Assembly: GCA_945873925.1 (NCBI GenBank)
Contig: CAMCES010000008.1
Location: forward strand, 1 to 61,706
Source of the DNA: Bordetella parapertussis
Lineage (GTDB): Bacteria; Pseudomonadota; Gammaproteobacteria; Burkholderiales; Burkholderiaceae_C
DNA: 61,706 nucleotides
Direction: 5' to 3'
Shown: positions 9,955 to 17,583 of the stretch, piece by piece
Numbering within the stretch: the first letter of the stretch is position 1
Layout of the letters: every line of letters begins with the position of its first letter
The notes under the pieces: model-generated
Told to the model about the DNA's origin: nothing
The model's database searches: none
Seen by the model: the letters and a program-made list of their open reading frames with translations, nothing else
Position numbers and translations under genes: made by a program

Positions 9955-9966
9955 TATTATGGATCC

Positions 9967-10410
9967 ATGTCCCGTTCATCCCATCCTTCCAACGCGCAGC
10001 CCCTACCGGTGGTCTCCAGCCAGTTGTGGCTGGACGTGTGCAGCAGCGCCATGCCAGCGGGGTTTCCATCACCAGCGGCAGACCACACCCAAGAACGCAT
10101 CGACCTCAACCAGCAACTCATTCGCAACAAAGACGCCACTTACATTTTTCGCGTCAAGGGCGACTCCATGACGGGCATTGGCATCTACGAAGGCGACGCT
10201 TTGTTGGTGGACCGCAGCATCGACCCCAAGCACAACAGCATCGTCATCGCCCAGCTCAACAACGAGTTCACGGTCAAGCGCTTGTACCGCCGAGGTGGTG
10301 TGGTCAAACTCATCGCCGAGAACCCCTTGTACCCACCCCGGCTCATCAAAGAAGAAGACGACTTCATCGTCTGGGGCGTGGTCACCAACAACATCCATAA
10401 GCTGTGCTGA
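9967..10410 (+). CDS. umuD: SOS mutagenesis protein UmuD (LexA-like peptidase)
   Basis: S24 family autopeptidase of 147 residues, the usual UmuD size. The self-cleavage site is Ala31-Gly32 (PAGFPSPAAD). The catalytic Ser67 is in GDSMTG and the Lys104 partner in TVKRLYR. RecA-stimulated self-cleavage removes the N-terminal arm, and UmuD' then joins UmuC to form DNA polymerase V. It is headed by a LexA box at 9939-9954 and followed after 3 nt by a Cho-like nuclease gene and then umuC, forming one SOS operon. Confidence 0.93.
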   Translation: MSRSSHPSNAQPLPVVSSQLWLDVCSSAMPAGFPSPAADHTQERIDLNQQLIRNKDATYIFRVKGDSMTGIGIYEGDALLVDRSIDPKHNSIVIAQLNNEFTVKRLYRRGGVVKLIAENPLYPPRLIKEEDDFIVWGVVTNNIHKLC

Positions 10411-10413
10411 GCC

Positions 10414-11253
10414 ATGGCAGGTGTGGCCGTCAGCATGAGCGTCGATGTCGGTCGTTTGGCCGATTTGCCACGGGGTGCGGGGGTGTACATCTTCCAAGGC
10501 GAGGGGGTTTTGCCTCTGTACATCGGCAAAAGCGTGGACATCCGCGCCCGTGTCATGAGCCACATGCGAGCCCCCGAAGAAGCCAGCATGATGGCGCAAA
10601 CCCAACGCATCGACGTGATTGAAACCGCAGGCGAGGTGGGCGCACTGTTGCTGGAATCCCACCTCATCAAAACACAAAACCCTTTGTTCAACCAGCGCCT
10701 GCGGCGCATACGCAGCCTGTGCTCGGTCCAGCTCCAAACCACCCCGCAAGGTCAGGTGCCAGTGGTGGTCGATGGCAAGTCGGTCAACCTGGGAACCACG
10801 CCGGGTTTGTATGGTTTGTTTGCTTCACGGCATGCGGCGGTCAGCAAACTCAAAGACCTGGCCCAGCAGCACCGCCTGTGCTTGGCGGCTATCGGTTTGG
10901 AGAAAGCCTCGGCGCGTGGTTGTTTTGGCTTGCAAATCAAAACATGCCTGGGCGCATGCGTGGGCCAAGAAGACAGGCAGCTGCATGACGAGCGGTTGTT
11001 CGCTGCCTTGGCGGACTCGCAAGTCGAGGTCTGGCCTTTCAGTGGGCCGGTGGACTTGGTGGAGGCCAGCGATGGCTGGGTGCAAAAGCACCGTGTCAAC
11101 CACTGGTGTTACCTGGGCACCTGGTGTTCCAAAACAGGCACAAGCTCGGCCTCAGTGGATGAGCAGCCCAAGGGCTTTGACCTTGACAGCTACAAAATCT
11201 TGGTCAAGCCGATCATGTTGCAAACCGTGAAACTGGACATGGTGCCGGTATGA
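10414..11253 (+). CDS. GIY-YIG nuclease, Cho/UvrC-N-like
   Basis: A 279-residue protein with an N-terminal GIY-YIG domain: GAGVYIFQGEG and LPLYIGKSVDIRARVMSH give the GVY...YIG core with the following Arg, and a Glu lies in the ALLLESHLIKTQNPLFNQRLR segment typical of UvrC N-domains. The C-terminal half has Cys residues around CFGLQIKTCLGACVGQED, as in UvrC/Cho. It resembles E. coli Cho (UvrC homologue), which makes the 3' incision during nucleotide excision repair. It lies between umuD and umuC, with its stop overlapping the umuC start (ATGA). The LexA box upstream of umuD should make it damage-inducible. Confidence 0.85.
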   Translation: MAGVAVSMSVDVGRLADLPRGAGVYIFQGEGVLPLYIGKSVDIRARVMSHMRAPEEASMMAQTQRIDVIETAGEVGALLLESHLIKTQNPLFNQRLRRIRSLCSVQLQTTPQGQVPVVVDGKSVNLGTTPGLYGLFASRHAAVSKLKDLAQQHRLCLAAIGLEKASARGCFGLQIKTCLGACVGQEDRQLHDERLFAALADSQVEVWPFSGPVDLVEASDGWVQKHRVNHWCYLGTWCSKTGTSSASVDEQPKGFDLDSYKILVKPIMLQTVKLDMVPV

Positions 11254-12512
11254 AACAGCAACTGGCCTTGGTGGACTGCAACAATTTTTATGTCTCATGC
11301 GAGCGGGTGTTTCGCCCCGACTTGAAAAACGTGCCCGTGGTGGTCTTGTCCAACAACGATGGTTGCGCAGTGTCACGCTCGAACGAGGCCAAGGCCTTGG
11401 GCGTACGCATGGGCCAGCCTTGGTTTGAATGCAAAGACTTGGCCGACATGCACGGCATCGTAGCCCTCAGCTCCAACTACGCGTTGTACGCCGACATGTC
11501 CAACCGGGTCATGTCGATTCTGAGCGGGTATTCACCTCGGCATGAGGTGTATTCCATCGATGAATGTTTCGTTGACCTCACAGGCATCGCCAAACTCCGC
11601 GAGCTGAGCTACCAGATGCGCGAGCGGGTGATCAAGTGGACAGGCATTCCTGTGTGCGTGGGCATCGGCCCCACGAAAACATTGGCCAAGCTGGCCAACC
11701 ACATTGCCAAAAAACACCCTCGCTCCAAAGGCGTTTTCAACTTCAACGACTTGACCGAGTTGCAACAAGAAAAACTGCTCAGTCAGATCGATGTGTCCGA
11801 GGTGTGGGGCGTGGGGCGGCGCATTTCAGCACGGCTCGCCGAGCACGGCATCTTCACCGTGGAGGATTTGCGCATCGCCCACACCGCCACGCTGCGGGCT
11901 GAGTTTGGGGTGGTCCTCGAAAAAACACAACGCGAGTTGCAAGGCACGGCATGCATCGATTTGCAAGAGGTAGCGCCCGATAAACAGCAAATCGTCAGCA
12001 GCCGGTCTTTTGGCAGTACGGTCAGTGACCTGGCGGTGCTCAAAGACGCGATGAGCACCTTTGTGGCCAACGCATGCGTCAAACTGCGTGCACAAGGCTC
12101 ACATGCCGCGCTCTTGCAGGTGTTTTTGCACACCAACCGCTTTCGCAAGGACTTGCCGCAGTACAACCCTTGCATCACCGTGCCTTTGCCGCAACCCACC
12201 AATGACAGCTTGCTGGTCAACCGCTGGGCCGATTACCTGGTTGGACGCATGTTCAAGCCCGAATACGCCTACAAAAAAGCAGGCGTGATGCTGGGCGACA
12301 TTTCCCCAGTGGGGCGCTACCAATCCGATTGGCTAGAACCTGCCCAGGCCACCGATACGCGTCTCATGCACACCTTGGACAAGCTCAACCAGCGCTACGG
12401 CCGGGGCACGGTGAAGGTCTCGACCCAAGGGGCACACCCAGGCTGGCAAATGCGGCAAGAACGCAAGTCGCCCAACTACACCACCCAGTGGGCTGCGCTG
12501 CCCCTGGCCTGA
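11250..12512 (+). CDS. umuC: Y-family DNA polymerase V catalytic subunit UmuC
   Basis: Y-family polymerase of 420 residues. The N-terminus LVDCNNFYVSCERVFRPDL holds the first catalytic Asp, and SIDECFVDLT holds the Asp-Glu pair. VCVGIGPTKTLAKLANHIAK and the helix-hairpin-helix VWGVGRRISARLAEHGI follow, then the UmuC-specific C-terminal region with the DUF4113-like end. It performs error-prone translesion synthesis together with UmuD'. The start overlaps the cho-like stop, so the three SOS genes are translationally coupled. No sign of truncation. Confidence 0.95.
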   Translation: MKQQLALVDCNNFYVSCERVFRPDLKNVPVVVLSNNDGCAVSRSNEAKALGVRMGQPWFECKDLADMHGIVALSSNYALYADMSNRVMSILSGYSPRHEVYSIDECFVDLTGIAKLRELSYQMRERVIKWTGIPVCVGIGPTKTLAKLANHIAKKHPRSKGVFNFNDLTELQQEKLLSQIDVSEVWGVGRRISARLAEHGIFTVEDLRIAHTATLRAEFGVVLEKTQRELQGTACIDLQEVAPDKQQIVSSRSFGSTVSDLAVLKDAMSTFVANACVKLRAQGSHAALLQVFLHTNRFRKDLPQYNPCITVPLPQPTNDSLLVNRWADYLVGRMFKPEYAYKKAGVMLGDISPVGRYQSDWLEPAQATDTRLMHTLDKLNQRYGRGTVKVSTQGAHPGWQMRQERKSPNYTTQWAALPLA

Positions 12513-12599
12513 GGGATGCTGTCGATCGCAGCGCATCGGTCAGGCGTGAGGCCCCATCTTGGGTGAGCAGTGCTCGAGTGCGAAATACAATCTTTGAAG

Positions 12600-12956
12600 A
12601 TGAATCAGTTGCGGACATGCACGCTTGCAGGTTGTATCGCCATCAGTGCTTGCTTGGCGTGGCCAGTTTGCGCCCAAGCAGAGATGCTTTTTGCCACGCA
12701 AGCCAACTGCCAATTGATCAAGGGCTACAGCAAATACGACCTGGAAGGCGTGGCCTTAGCTTTAGGGGTTCCGGTTGATAAAGTTCGCTTTGTCAAACCA
12801 CAGTGGGGTCGTAGCCAAACAGTGGGTCATCAGTGCCAAATGGTTTTTTCCACGCCCAAGGGCGCCAAGTCGTGCGTCGTCTTGAGCATCACCAAAGACG
12901 ATTTCGTGTTTGGCCAAGTGGTCTCAGGCCAAGGCAATCGAGCCATTTGCTTCTGA
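12600..12956 (+). CDS. small secreted protein, unknown
   Basis: About 118 residues. The ATG at 12600 gives a good signal peptide (TCTLAGCIAISACLAWPVCAQAE, cleavage near AQA-E). An in-frame GTG at 12570 would add 10 residues before it and is less likely. The mature part of about 90 residues has four cysteines (CQLIKG, HQCQMVF, KSCVVLS and the terminal ICF), which could form two periplasmic disulphides. No known family recognised. It lies alone between umuC and the crotonase gene. Confidence 0.7.
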   Translation: MNQLRTCTLAGCIAISACLAWPVCAQAEMLFATQANCQLIKGYSKYDLEGVALALGVPVDKVRFVKPQWGRSQTVGHQCQMVFSTPKGAKSCVVLSITKDDFVFGQVVSGQGNRAICF

Positions 12957-13010
12957 CACCCAGACCCAAAGCGTATTTCAACCATCAACATCCAAGCACT
13001 CGAGCTCATC

Positions 13011-13886
13011 ATGAAACCTTACAAAACCATTCATTGCGCGGTGACAGACCAGATTTTGACCTTGACCCTGAACCGCCCAGACCAGCTCAATGCGTTCACA
13101 GTCGAGATGGCACACGAACTCATCCATGCGTTTGAGCATGCCAGCCAAGACGACGATATCGCTGTCATCGTGGTCACAGGGGCAGGCAAAGCATTTTGCG
13201 CTGGCATGGATTTGAGCCTGGAAGGCAATGTGTTTGGTTTAGATGAAACATTGCACCCCACCATGCAAGACATGCAAGACAAGCTCAACACCGAGGCCAT
13301 TGCCAAGGGTGTGCGTGACACAGGGGGCACGGTCACCTTGGCCATGTATGAGTGCAAAAAACCGATCATCGGGGCCATCAATGGCGCAGCAGTGGGCATT
13401 GGTGCCACCATGACCTGCGCGATGGACATTCGTCTTGCATCCGATAAGGCGCGGGTGGGTTTTGTGTTCAACAAAATCGGCATCACGCCCGAGGCTTGCT
13501 CGAGTTGGTTCTTGCCGCGCTTGGTGGGCTTGCAAACGGCTCTCGAGTGGTGCTATACAGGCGACATCCAAGATGCGCAAACCTTGCTGGACGCTGGCTA
13601 TGTCAAAGCCGTTGTGCCTGCCGACAACTTGCTGGAAGCGGCCTATGCGATTGCACGCAAAATCGTTCACCACAGCCCGGTGGCGATCGCACTGACGCGA
13701 CAAATGCTCTACCGCAACGCTGCACAAGACCATCCCTTGAAAGCCCATCAGGTGGACTCATTGGCGATTTTTTATGCCAGCCAAACCAGTGGCAAAGAAG
13801 GCGTTGCCTCGTTCAAAGAAAAGCGCAAACCTGTGTTCACCGACAGGGCATCGAGCGACATGCCCGACTTTTACCCATGGTGGTGA
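13011..13886 (+). CDS. enoyl-CoA hydratase/isomerase family protein
   Basis: Crotonase-fold protein of 291 residues. The hallmarks are LNRPDQLNAFT near the N-terminus, GAGKAFCAGMDL (first oxyanion-hole segment), and PIIGAINGAAVGIGATMTCAMDIRLAS (second oxyanion-hole segment). ITPEACSSWFLPRLVG follows, with a Glu at the position of the catalytic Glu of hydratases/isomerases. It probably hydrates or isomerises an enoyl-CoA. Its 3' end is 13 nt from the MpaB-type oxygenase gene. Substrate unknown. Confidence 0.88.
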   Translation: MKPYKTIHCAVTDQILTLTLNRPDQLNAFTVEMAHELIHAFEHASQDDDIAVIVVTGAGKAFCAGMDLSLEGNVFGLDETLHPTMQDMQDKLNTEAIAKGVRDTGGTVTLAMYECKKPIIGAINGAAVGIGATMTCAMDIRLASDKARVGFVFNKIGITPEACSSWFLPRLVGLQTALEWCYTGDIQDAQTLLDAGYVKAVVPADNLLEAAYAIARKIVHHSPVAIALTRQMLYRNAAQDHPLKAHQVDSLAIFYASQTSGKEGVASFKEKRKPVFTDRASSDMPDFYPWW

Positions 13887-13899
13887 TAGGCTGAGACAG

Positions 13900-14808
13900 A
13901 TGCTTTCCTTTCCGCCATTTCCCTTGCCCCCTTTTCTCGCTGACTTTGCGATGCAGCGGATCGGTGAGCGGGTCCGCTCGATCACCGGTTCGCAATCGTC
14001 GCTTGAGGTATTCACCACGCCGCTGGGCGATCCGGGTCTGTTTGGCCCCGACGCCGTGGTGTGGCGGGTGCATGCAGACTTCACCGCCATGATGGTTGGC
14101 GGCTTGTCCTCCTTGATGGTGCAGTCGCTGCATCCCAGGGCATTGGCCGCTGTGTGGGACCACTCCGACTTTCGCAGCAACCTCAAAGCGCGCTTGGGTC
14201 GCACGGCGTATTTCGTGGCGGCCACCACCTATGGCGGCGAAGCGTTGGCCAAGCAAACCATCGCGCGTGTCAACAACATCCATGCCCAGGTGAAAGGCAC
14301 AGACCTGCAGGGCAGGGCCTATGTGGCCAACGAGCCACCCTTGCTGAGTTGGGTACATCTGGTGGAAGTGATGTCGTTTTTGACAGCCTTTCAGCATTTG
14401 GCCAAGCAGCCTTTGTCCTTGCGCGAATGCGATCAGTACATTCAAGAAATGACCACCGTGGGGCATTTGTTGGGTGCGGTCAATCTGCCCACCACATGGC
14501 TGGCTACCCAGCAGGCTTTGCGTGACTTTCAAGCTGAACTGTCTTATGACGACCGAGCCAAACAGATCATTGACATCATTGAGAGCTACCCCACCGATTG
14601 GTCTGAAAAGCCATTCATGAACCTGGTGCTCGCGGCCGCTTTCGATGTCATGCCTGTATGGGCCCGTGACTGTATTCAACATGCTCATCCCTGTCCTTTG
14701 TCTGTTCAAGTCAGGCGATTGGCGCTGTTGACCGCGTCAGAACCGGTGCAGTGGATGTTGAACAAGCAAGGCGTGGCTGCCATCGCACGGCAACGCGTGG
14801 CTGCCTAA
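13900..14808 (+). CDS. oxygenase MpaB family protein (DUF2236)
   Basis: A protein of about 302 residues of the ER-bound oxygenase mpaB/latex-clearing (Lcp) superfamily. The pattern DAVVWRVHADFTAMMVGGLSSLMVQSLHPRALAAVWDHSDF gives the family's conserved His/Arg region, and a second part around PPLLSWVHLVEVMSF supplies the other His. Family members are heme-dependent oxygenases or of unknown role. The ATG at 13900 (GAGACAG leader) is favoured; the earlier in-frame start at 13774 lies inside the crotonase gene. bciA follows 20 nt later. Confidence 0.82.
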   Translation: MLSFPPFPLPPFLADFAMQRIGERVRSITGSQSSLEVFTTPLGDPGLFGPDAVVWRVHADFTAMMVGGLSSLMVQSLHPRALAAVWDHSDFRSNLKARLGRTAYFVAATTYGGEALAKQTIARVNNIHAQVKGTDLQGRAYVANEPPLLSWVHLVEVMSFLTAFQHLAKQPLSLRECDQYIQEMTTVGHLLGAVNLPTTWLATQQALRDFQAELSYDDRAKQIIDIIESYPTDWSEKPFMNLVLAAAFDVMPVWARDCIQHAHPCPLSVQVRRLALLTASEPVQWMLNKQGVAAIARQRVAA

Positions 14809-14828
14809 CAACCCCAGCGGAGGAGCGC

Positions 14829-15860
14829 ATGACTACCGTTGCGCAAGCAAATACATCTGCTGTTTCTGGTCATGCACTCAAAGTGTTGGTGTTGGGTGCG
14901 AGCGGTACGATTGGTGCAGCCACGGTTCGGGCATTGGTTCGACGTGGTCATCAGGTGGTCTGCCTTGTGCGTCATCGCCAGGGCGCAAATGCTGCTCAGG
15001 CGAATCAAGCAGTTGCAGATCGCTTGCTTGGTGCCACAGTTCGTTGGGGTGACGCATGCGACCCAGTTTCCTTGTTGCGTGATGGATTTGCCGATGGGCA
15101 GTTTGACGCGGTTGTTTCATGCCTGGCCTCTCGGACAGGGGCACCGCAAGATGCCTGGCGTGTGGATCACCAAGCGCACCTGGATGCACTCAAAGCAGCC
15201 CAATTGGCTGGCGTCAAACAGTTTGTGTTGCTCTCAGCCATTTGTGTGCAAAAGCCCTCGTTGGCTTTTCAACAGGCCAAATTGGCTTTTGAACATGCGC
15301 TGATCAACTCGGGCATGACCTACGCCATTGTTCGTCCCACGGCGTTTTTCAAGTCACTCTCTGGACAAGTGCAACGGGTCAAAAATGGCAAGGCTTTTTT
15401 GCTGTTTGGCGATGGACGTCGCACCGCTTGCAAACCGATCAGCGATGACGACTTAGGTGATTTCATTGCAGGTTGCTTGGACCAGCCAGACCGACAAAAC
15501 CGCATCTTGCCCATTGGTGGGCCAGGGCCTGCGATCACGCCCCGCGAGCAAGGCGAGCATTTGTTCAAGTTGCTGGACTTGAAGCCTCGGTTCACCAGTG
15601 TGCCAGTGGGCTTGCTAGACCTGATTATTGCTGCCTTGAGCCTGCTGGGCAGGGTTTCGCAAGCCGCTGCGGCCAAAGCTGAACTGGCGCGCATTGGACG
15701 CTACTACGCCACCGAGTCCATGCTGGTGTTTGATAACGTCAAGCAGCAATACGATGCCGCTGCCACGCCTTCACACGGGACCCAAACACTGTTTGATGCC
15801 TATGCGCTGTGGATCAAGAATGACGAGGCGCCTGACAGGGGTGAGCACAAGGTTTTCTAG
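14829..15860 (+). CDS. bciA: divinyl (proto)chlorophyllide 8-vinyl-reductase BciA
   Basis: NAD(P)-binding extended SDR of 343 residues. The N-terminal Rossmann motif is VLGASGTIGAATVRAL. The BciA/DVR-specific stretches are present: LSAICVQKP, FKSLSGQVQRVKNGK, FGDGRRTACKPISDDDL, LPIGGPGPAITPREQGE, and near the C-terminus an ATESML segment. BciA reduces the 8-vinyl group of divinyl chlorophyllide in (bacterio)chlorophyll synthesis. The ATG at 14829 follows GGAGGAGCGC. No other bch, crt or puf gene is visible, so the rest of the photosynthesis cluster must lie elsewhere. It is 20 nt behind the MpaB-type gene. Confidence 0.85.
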   Translation: MTTVAQANTSAVSGHALKVLVLGASGTIGAATVRALVRRGHQVVCLVRHRQGANAAQANQAVADRLLGATVRWGDACDPVSLLRDGFADGQFDAVVSCLASRTGAPQDAWRVDHQAHLDALKAAQLAGVKQFVLLSAICVQKPSLAFQQAKLAFEHALINSGMTYAIVRPTAFFKSLSGQVQRVKNGKAFLLFGDGRRTACKPISDDDLGDFIAGCLDQPDRQNRILPIGGPGPAITPREQGEHLFKLLDLKPRFTSVPVGLLDLIIAALSLLGRVSQAAAAKAELARIGRYYATESMLVFDNVKQQYDAAATPSHGTQTLFDAYALWIKNDEAPDRGEHKVF

Positions 15861-15938
15861 GGTGCAATCGGTGGCGCTCACAGGGGAACAAGGCTCAGGC
15901 ATTCGAGCTCCATGTCCAACGCTGATTGCATCGTCCTC

Positions 15939-16033
15939 TTAGACCATGCGCAAGGTGAAGTCGCGCGTGGTGATCGGGTAAAAGTTGTATTTCTTCAGGG
16001 CTTGATTTGAAGCGTGGCCTTGACACGTCAATG
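15939..16033 (-). pseudogene. C-terminal relic of an unidentified protein
   Basis: On the minus strand an open stretch without a start overlaps the 3' end of mobA and runs to a TAA at 15939-15941. It reads HASNQALKKYNFYPITTRD-like, with balanced protein-like composition that does not look random. It could be the tail of a gene whose body was deleted. I do not recognise the family; this is a weak call. Confidence 0.3.
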
Positions 16034-16681
16034 CTCTGATTTGTTCACCTGCGGCGGCATACTCTCAAGTTGTCGCAGATCTTCAACCGTGTTGAGATTG
16101 CAAAACGCCAACGGGTCTTCAAACGGTACTTCCACGGTGTGATGCAGCGCAGTCCAAGCGCCAACTTTTCGGCCGCCCTCTGCCATGAAGTGTTGCAAGC
16201 TGTCCTTGAGTGACACCTTGAGTACACAAAACACCGGTTGTCGGCGCAGCACACCATCAACATCAGGTGTTGCAGCTAAGGCAATTTCAGCATCATGACT
16301 GCGCAATGATTGCGTCAGTTTTTCTGCCAAATTTAAGGGAAACAAAGGGGTGTCACATGGTACGGTCAGCAGGTAGGGATATGCGCAATGCTTCATGGCA
16401 ACCATAAAGCCAGCTAATGGTCCTGCAAAGTCAGATTGTTCATCGGGCCACACTTCAAAGCCCAATTTTTGGTAATTCCTCAAGTTCCGATTGGCATTGA
16501 TAGCAATTGCAGTAATGGCTATCGTTTGCGCTTGCAAGCGTTTTACTGCGTGCGTTACAAGGCTTTGAGAATGCAGCAGTTGCAAGCCTTTGTCCACGCC
16601 ATTCATGCGTGAACCTTGGCCACCGGCCAACACCACCGCGCCGAGTTTCAAGTCTTCATTGGCTGGAGCTTTGGAGTGCAT
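16028..16681 (-). CDS. mobA: molybdenum cofactor guanylyltransferase
   Basis: MobA-type nucleotidyltransferase of 217 residues. The N-terminus LGAVVLAGGQGSRMNGVDKGL is the GTP-binding LAGG-x-x-x-R-M-G-x-x-K-G motif. FAGPLAGFMVAM and VPCDTPLFP follow, the Asp binding magnesium. It converts Mo-molybdopterin to the guanine dinucleotide form (Mo-bis-MGD) for DMSO-reductase family enzymes. The start is the ATG at 16681, with AAGGA 8 nt upstream; it overlaps the stop of a LysR-like fragment. No molybdoenzyme gene lies nearby. Confidence 0.9.
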   Translation of the reverse strand: MHSKAPANEDLKLGAVVLAGGQGSRMNGVDKGLQLLHSQSLVTHAVKRLQAQTIAITAIAINANRNLRNYQKLGFEVWPDEQSDFAGPLAGFMVAMKHCAYPYLLTVPCDTPLFPLNLAEKLTQSLRSHDAEIALAATPDVDGVLRRQPVFCVLKVSLKDSLQHFMAEGGRKVGAWTALHHTVEVPFEDPLAFCNLNTVEDLRQLESMPPQVNKSEH

Positions 16682-16887
16682 CAAGCCGATCCTTTCTCGT
16701 TCAATTTCAAACGCGGTTTCATAAAGTCATTGATCAAGTCGATATGCCGGTTGGTCAGTTGCATCAACAACTCCACTTTCGGGTGCGCATCCATGAAATC
16801 AGACAAGATGGGTGGCACCGGCAAGATACAAAAATCCGAGTTGCGCAAACAGTACCGCTGAGCGGAACAACCGCCAATGCCGCTCAT
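16681..16887 (-). pseudogene. LysR-type regulator fragment
   Basis: A 68-codon frame, stop in TGATG overlap with mobA. Its middle (PPILSDFMDAHPKVELLMQL, then TNRHIDLINDF) matches the first beta-strand/helix region of LysR substrate-binding domains, where an L-x-x-F-x-x-x-x-P-x-V-x-L-x-L pattern is usual. No helix-turn-helix domain precedes it: an in-frame TGA at 16921-16923 and the SOUL gene lie directly upstream. It is most likely the relic of a deleted regulator rather than a gene. There is no good ribosome binding site. Confidence 0.4.
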
Positions 16888-16920
16888 CAGTGCAGCGCCA
16901 TCAGTCGTTGCCAGTGCAAC

Positions 16921-17583
16921 TCAGGGTGCGGCAATTTCAATCATGATTTCATTGCGCCTGAACATGGGTAATGTCCAAGGTGGGTCATACCTCGACAGTT
17001 GGGGCTGACCAAGGGTTTGTAGGTTTTTTTGCGCGGCCCACTGCTGGGCTTCAAGGGTTTTGGTTTGAACCCTGACCGAAGTATTAAAGCCTGAAAATTT
17101 CAGTACTGCAAAATATTTGCTTGGTATTTCTCGCAAGGTCACCGCGCTGTTTTTAGGCTTGGGAATCGATGCCAAGGTGTATTGACTGGGCATCACAAAC
17201 TTAACCAGCCATCGCTTTGAAGTCTGCATGCTGGTCGCATCGAGCTGAGGCTCTATGGTCACAGGTGCGGTCATGGCGATTTTGGTGGATTGGGGCTCGA
17301 CGATCACCGGCGCTGTCATGGCGATCTTTCCACTGCTTGTTGAATTGGCCATTTGGTTGTTGCCAAAGATGTAGTCTGCGATCAGCCTGAAACCTTTGCT
17401 GGATGCATCGTCCATGTCGCCGTCGACCAAGGTTTCAGCGACGATCAGGGGGGCGTACTTTCTGATCTCATGCTGCTTGTCAGAAAACAAGATTTCAAAT
17501 TTGGGCTCTTCGATGGCCATGGCGCCTCCAGTGCAAAAAATGCCTAAAAGCCATACGAGGAGGAACCGAGGGCACAAGATCAT
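16921..17583 (-). CDS. SOUL heme-binding family protein, secreted
   Basis: A 220-residue SOUL/HBP-family protein with an N-terminal signal peptide (FLLVWLLGIFCTGGAMA). EEPKFEILFSDKQHEIRKYAP is the classic SOUL start and RRNEIMIEI the usual end. The loop KIAMTAPV occurs twice in tandem, each followed by a Val/Thr-rich EPQ segment, an internal duplication of a motif normally present once. SOUL proteins bind heme or tetrapyrroles, which would suit a bacteriochlorophyll maker, but this is inference. The start directly follows the bioB stop (TGAATG), so it is transcribed as the distal gene of the bioB unit. Confidence 0.85.
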   Translation of the reverse strand: MILCPRFLLVWLLGIFCTGGAMAIEEPKFEILFSDKQHEIRKYAPLIVAETLVDGDMDDASSKGFRLIADYIFGNNQMANSTSSGKIAMTAPVIVEPQSTKIAMTAPVTIEPQLDATSMQTSKRWLVKFVMPSQYTLASIPKPKNSAVTLREIPSKYFAVLKFSGFNTSVRVQTKTLEAQQWAAQKNLQTLGQPQLSRYDPPWTLPMFRRNEIMIEIAAP

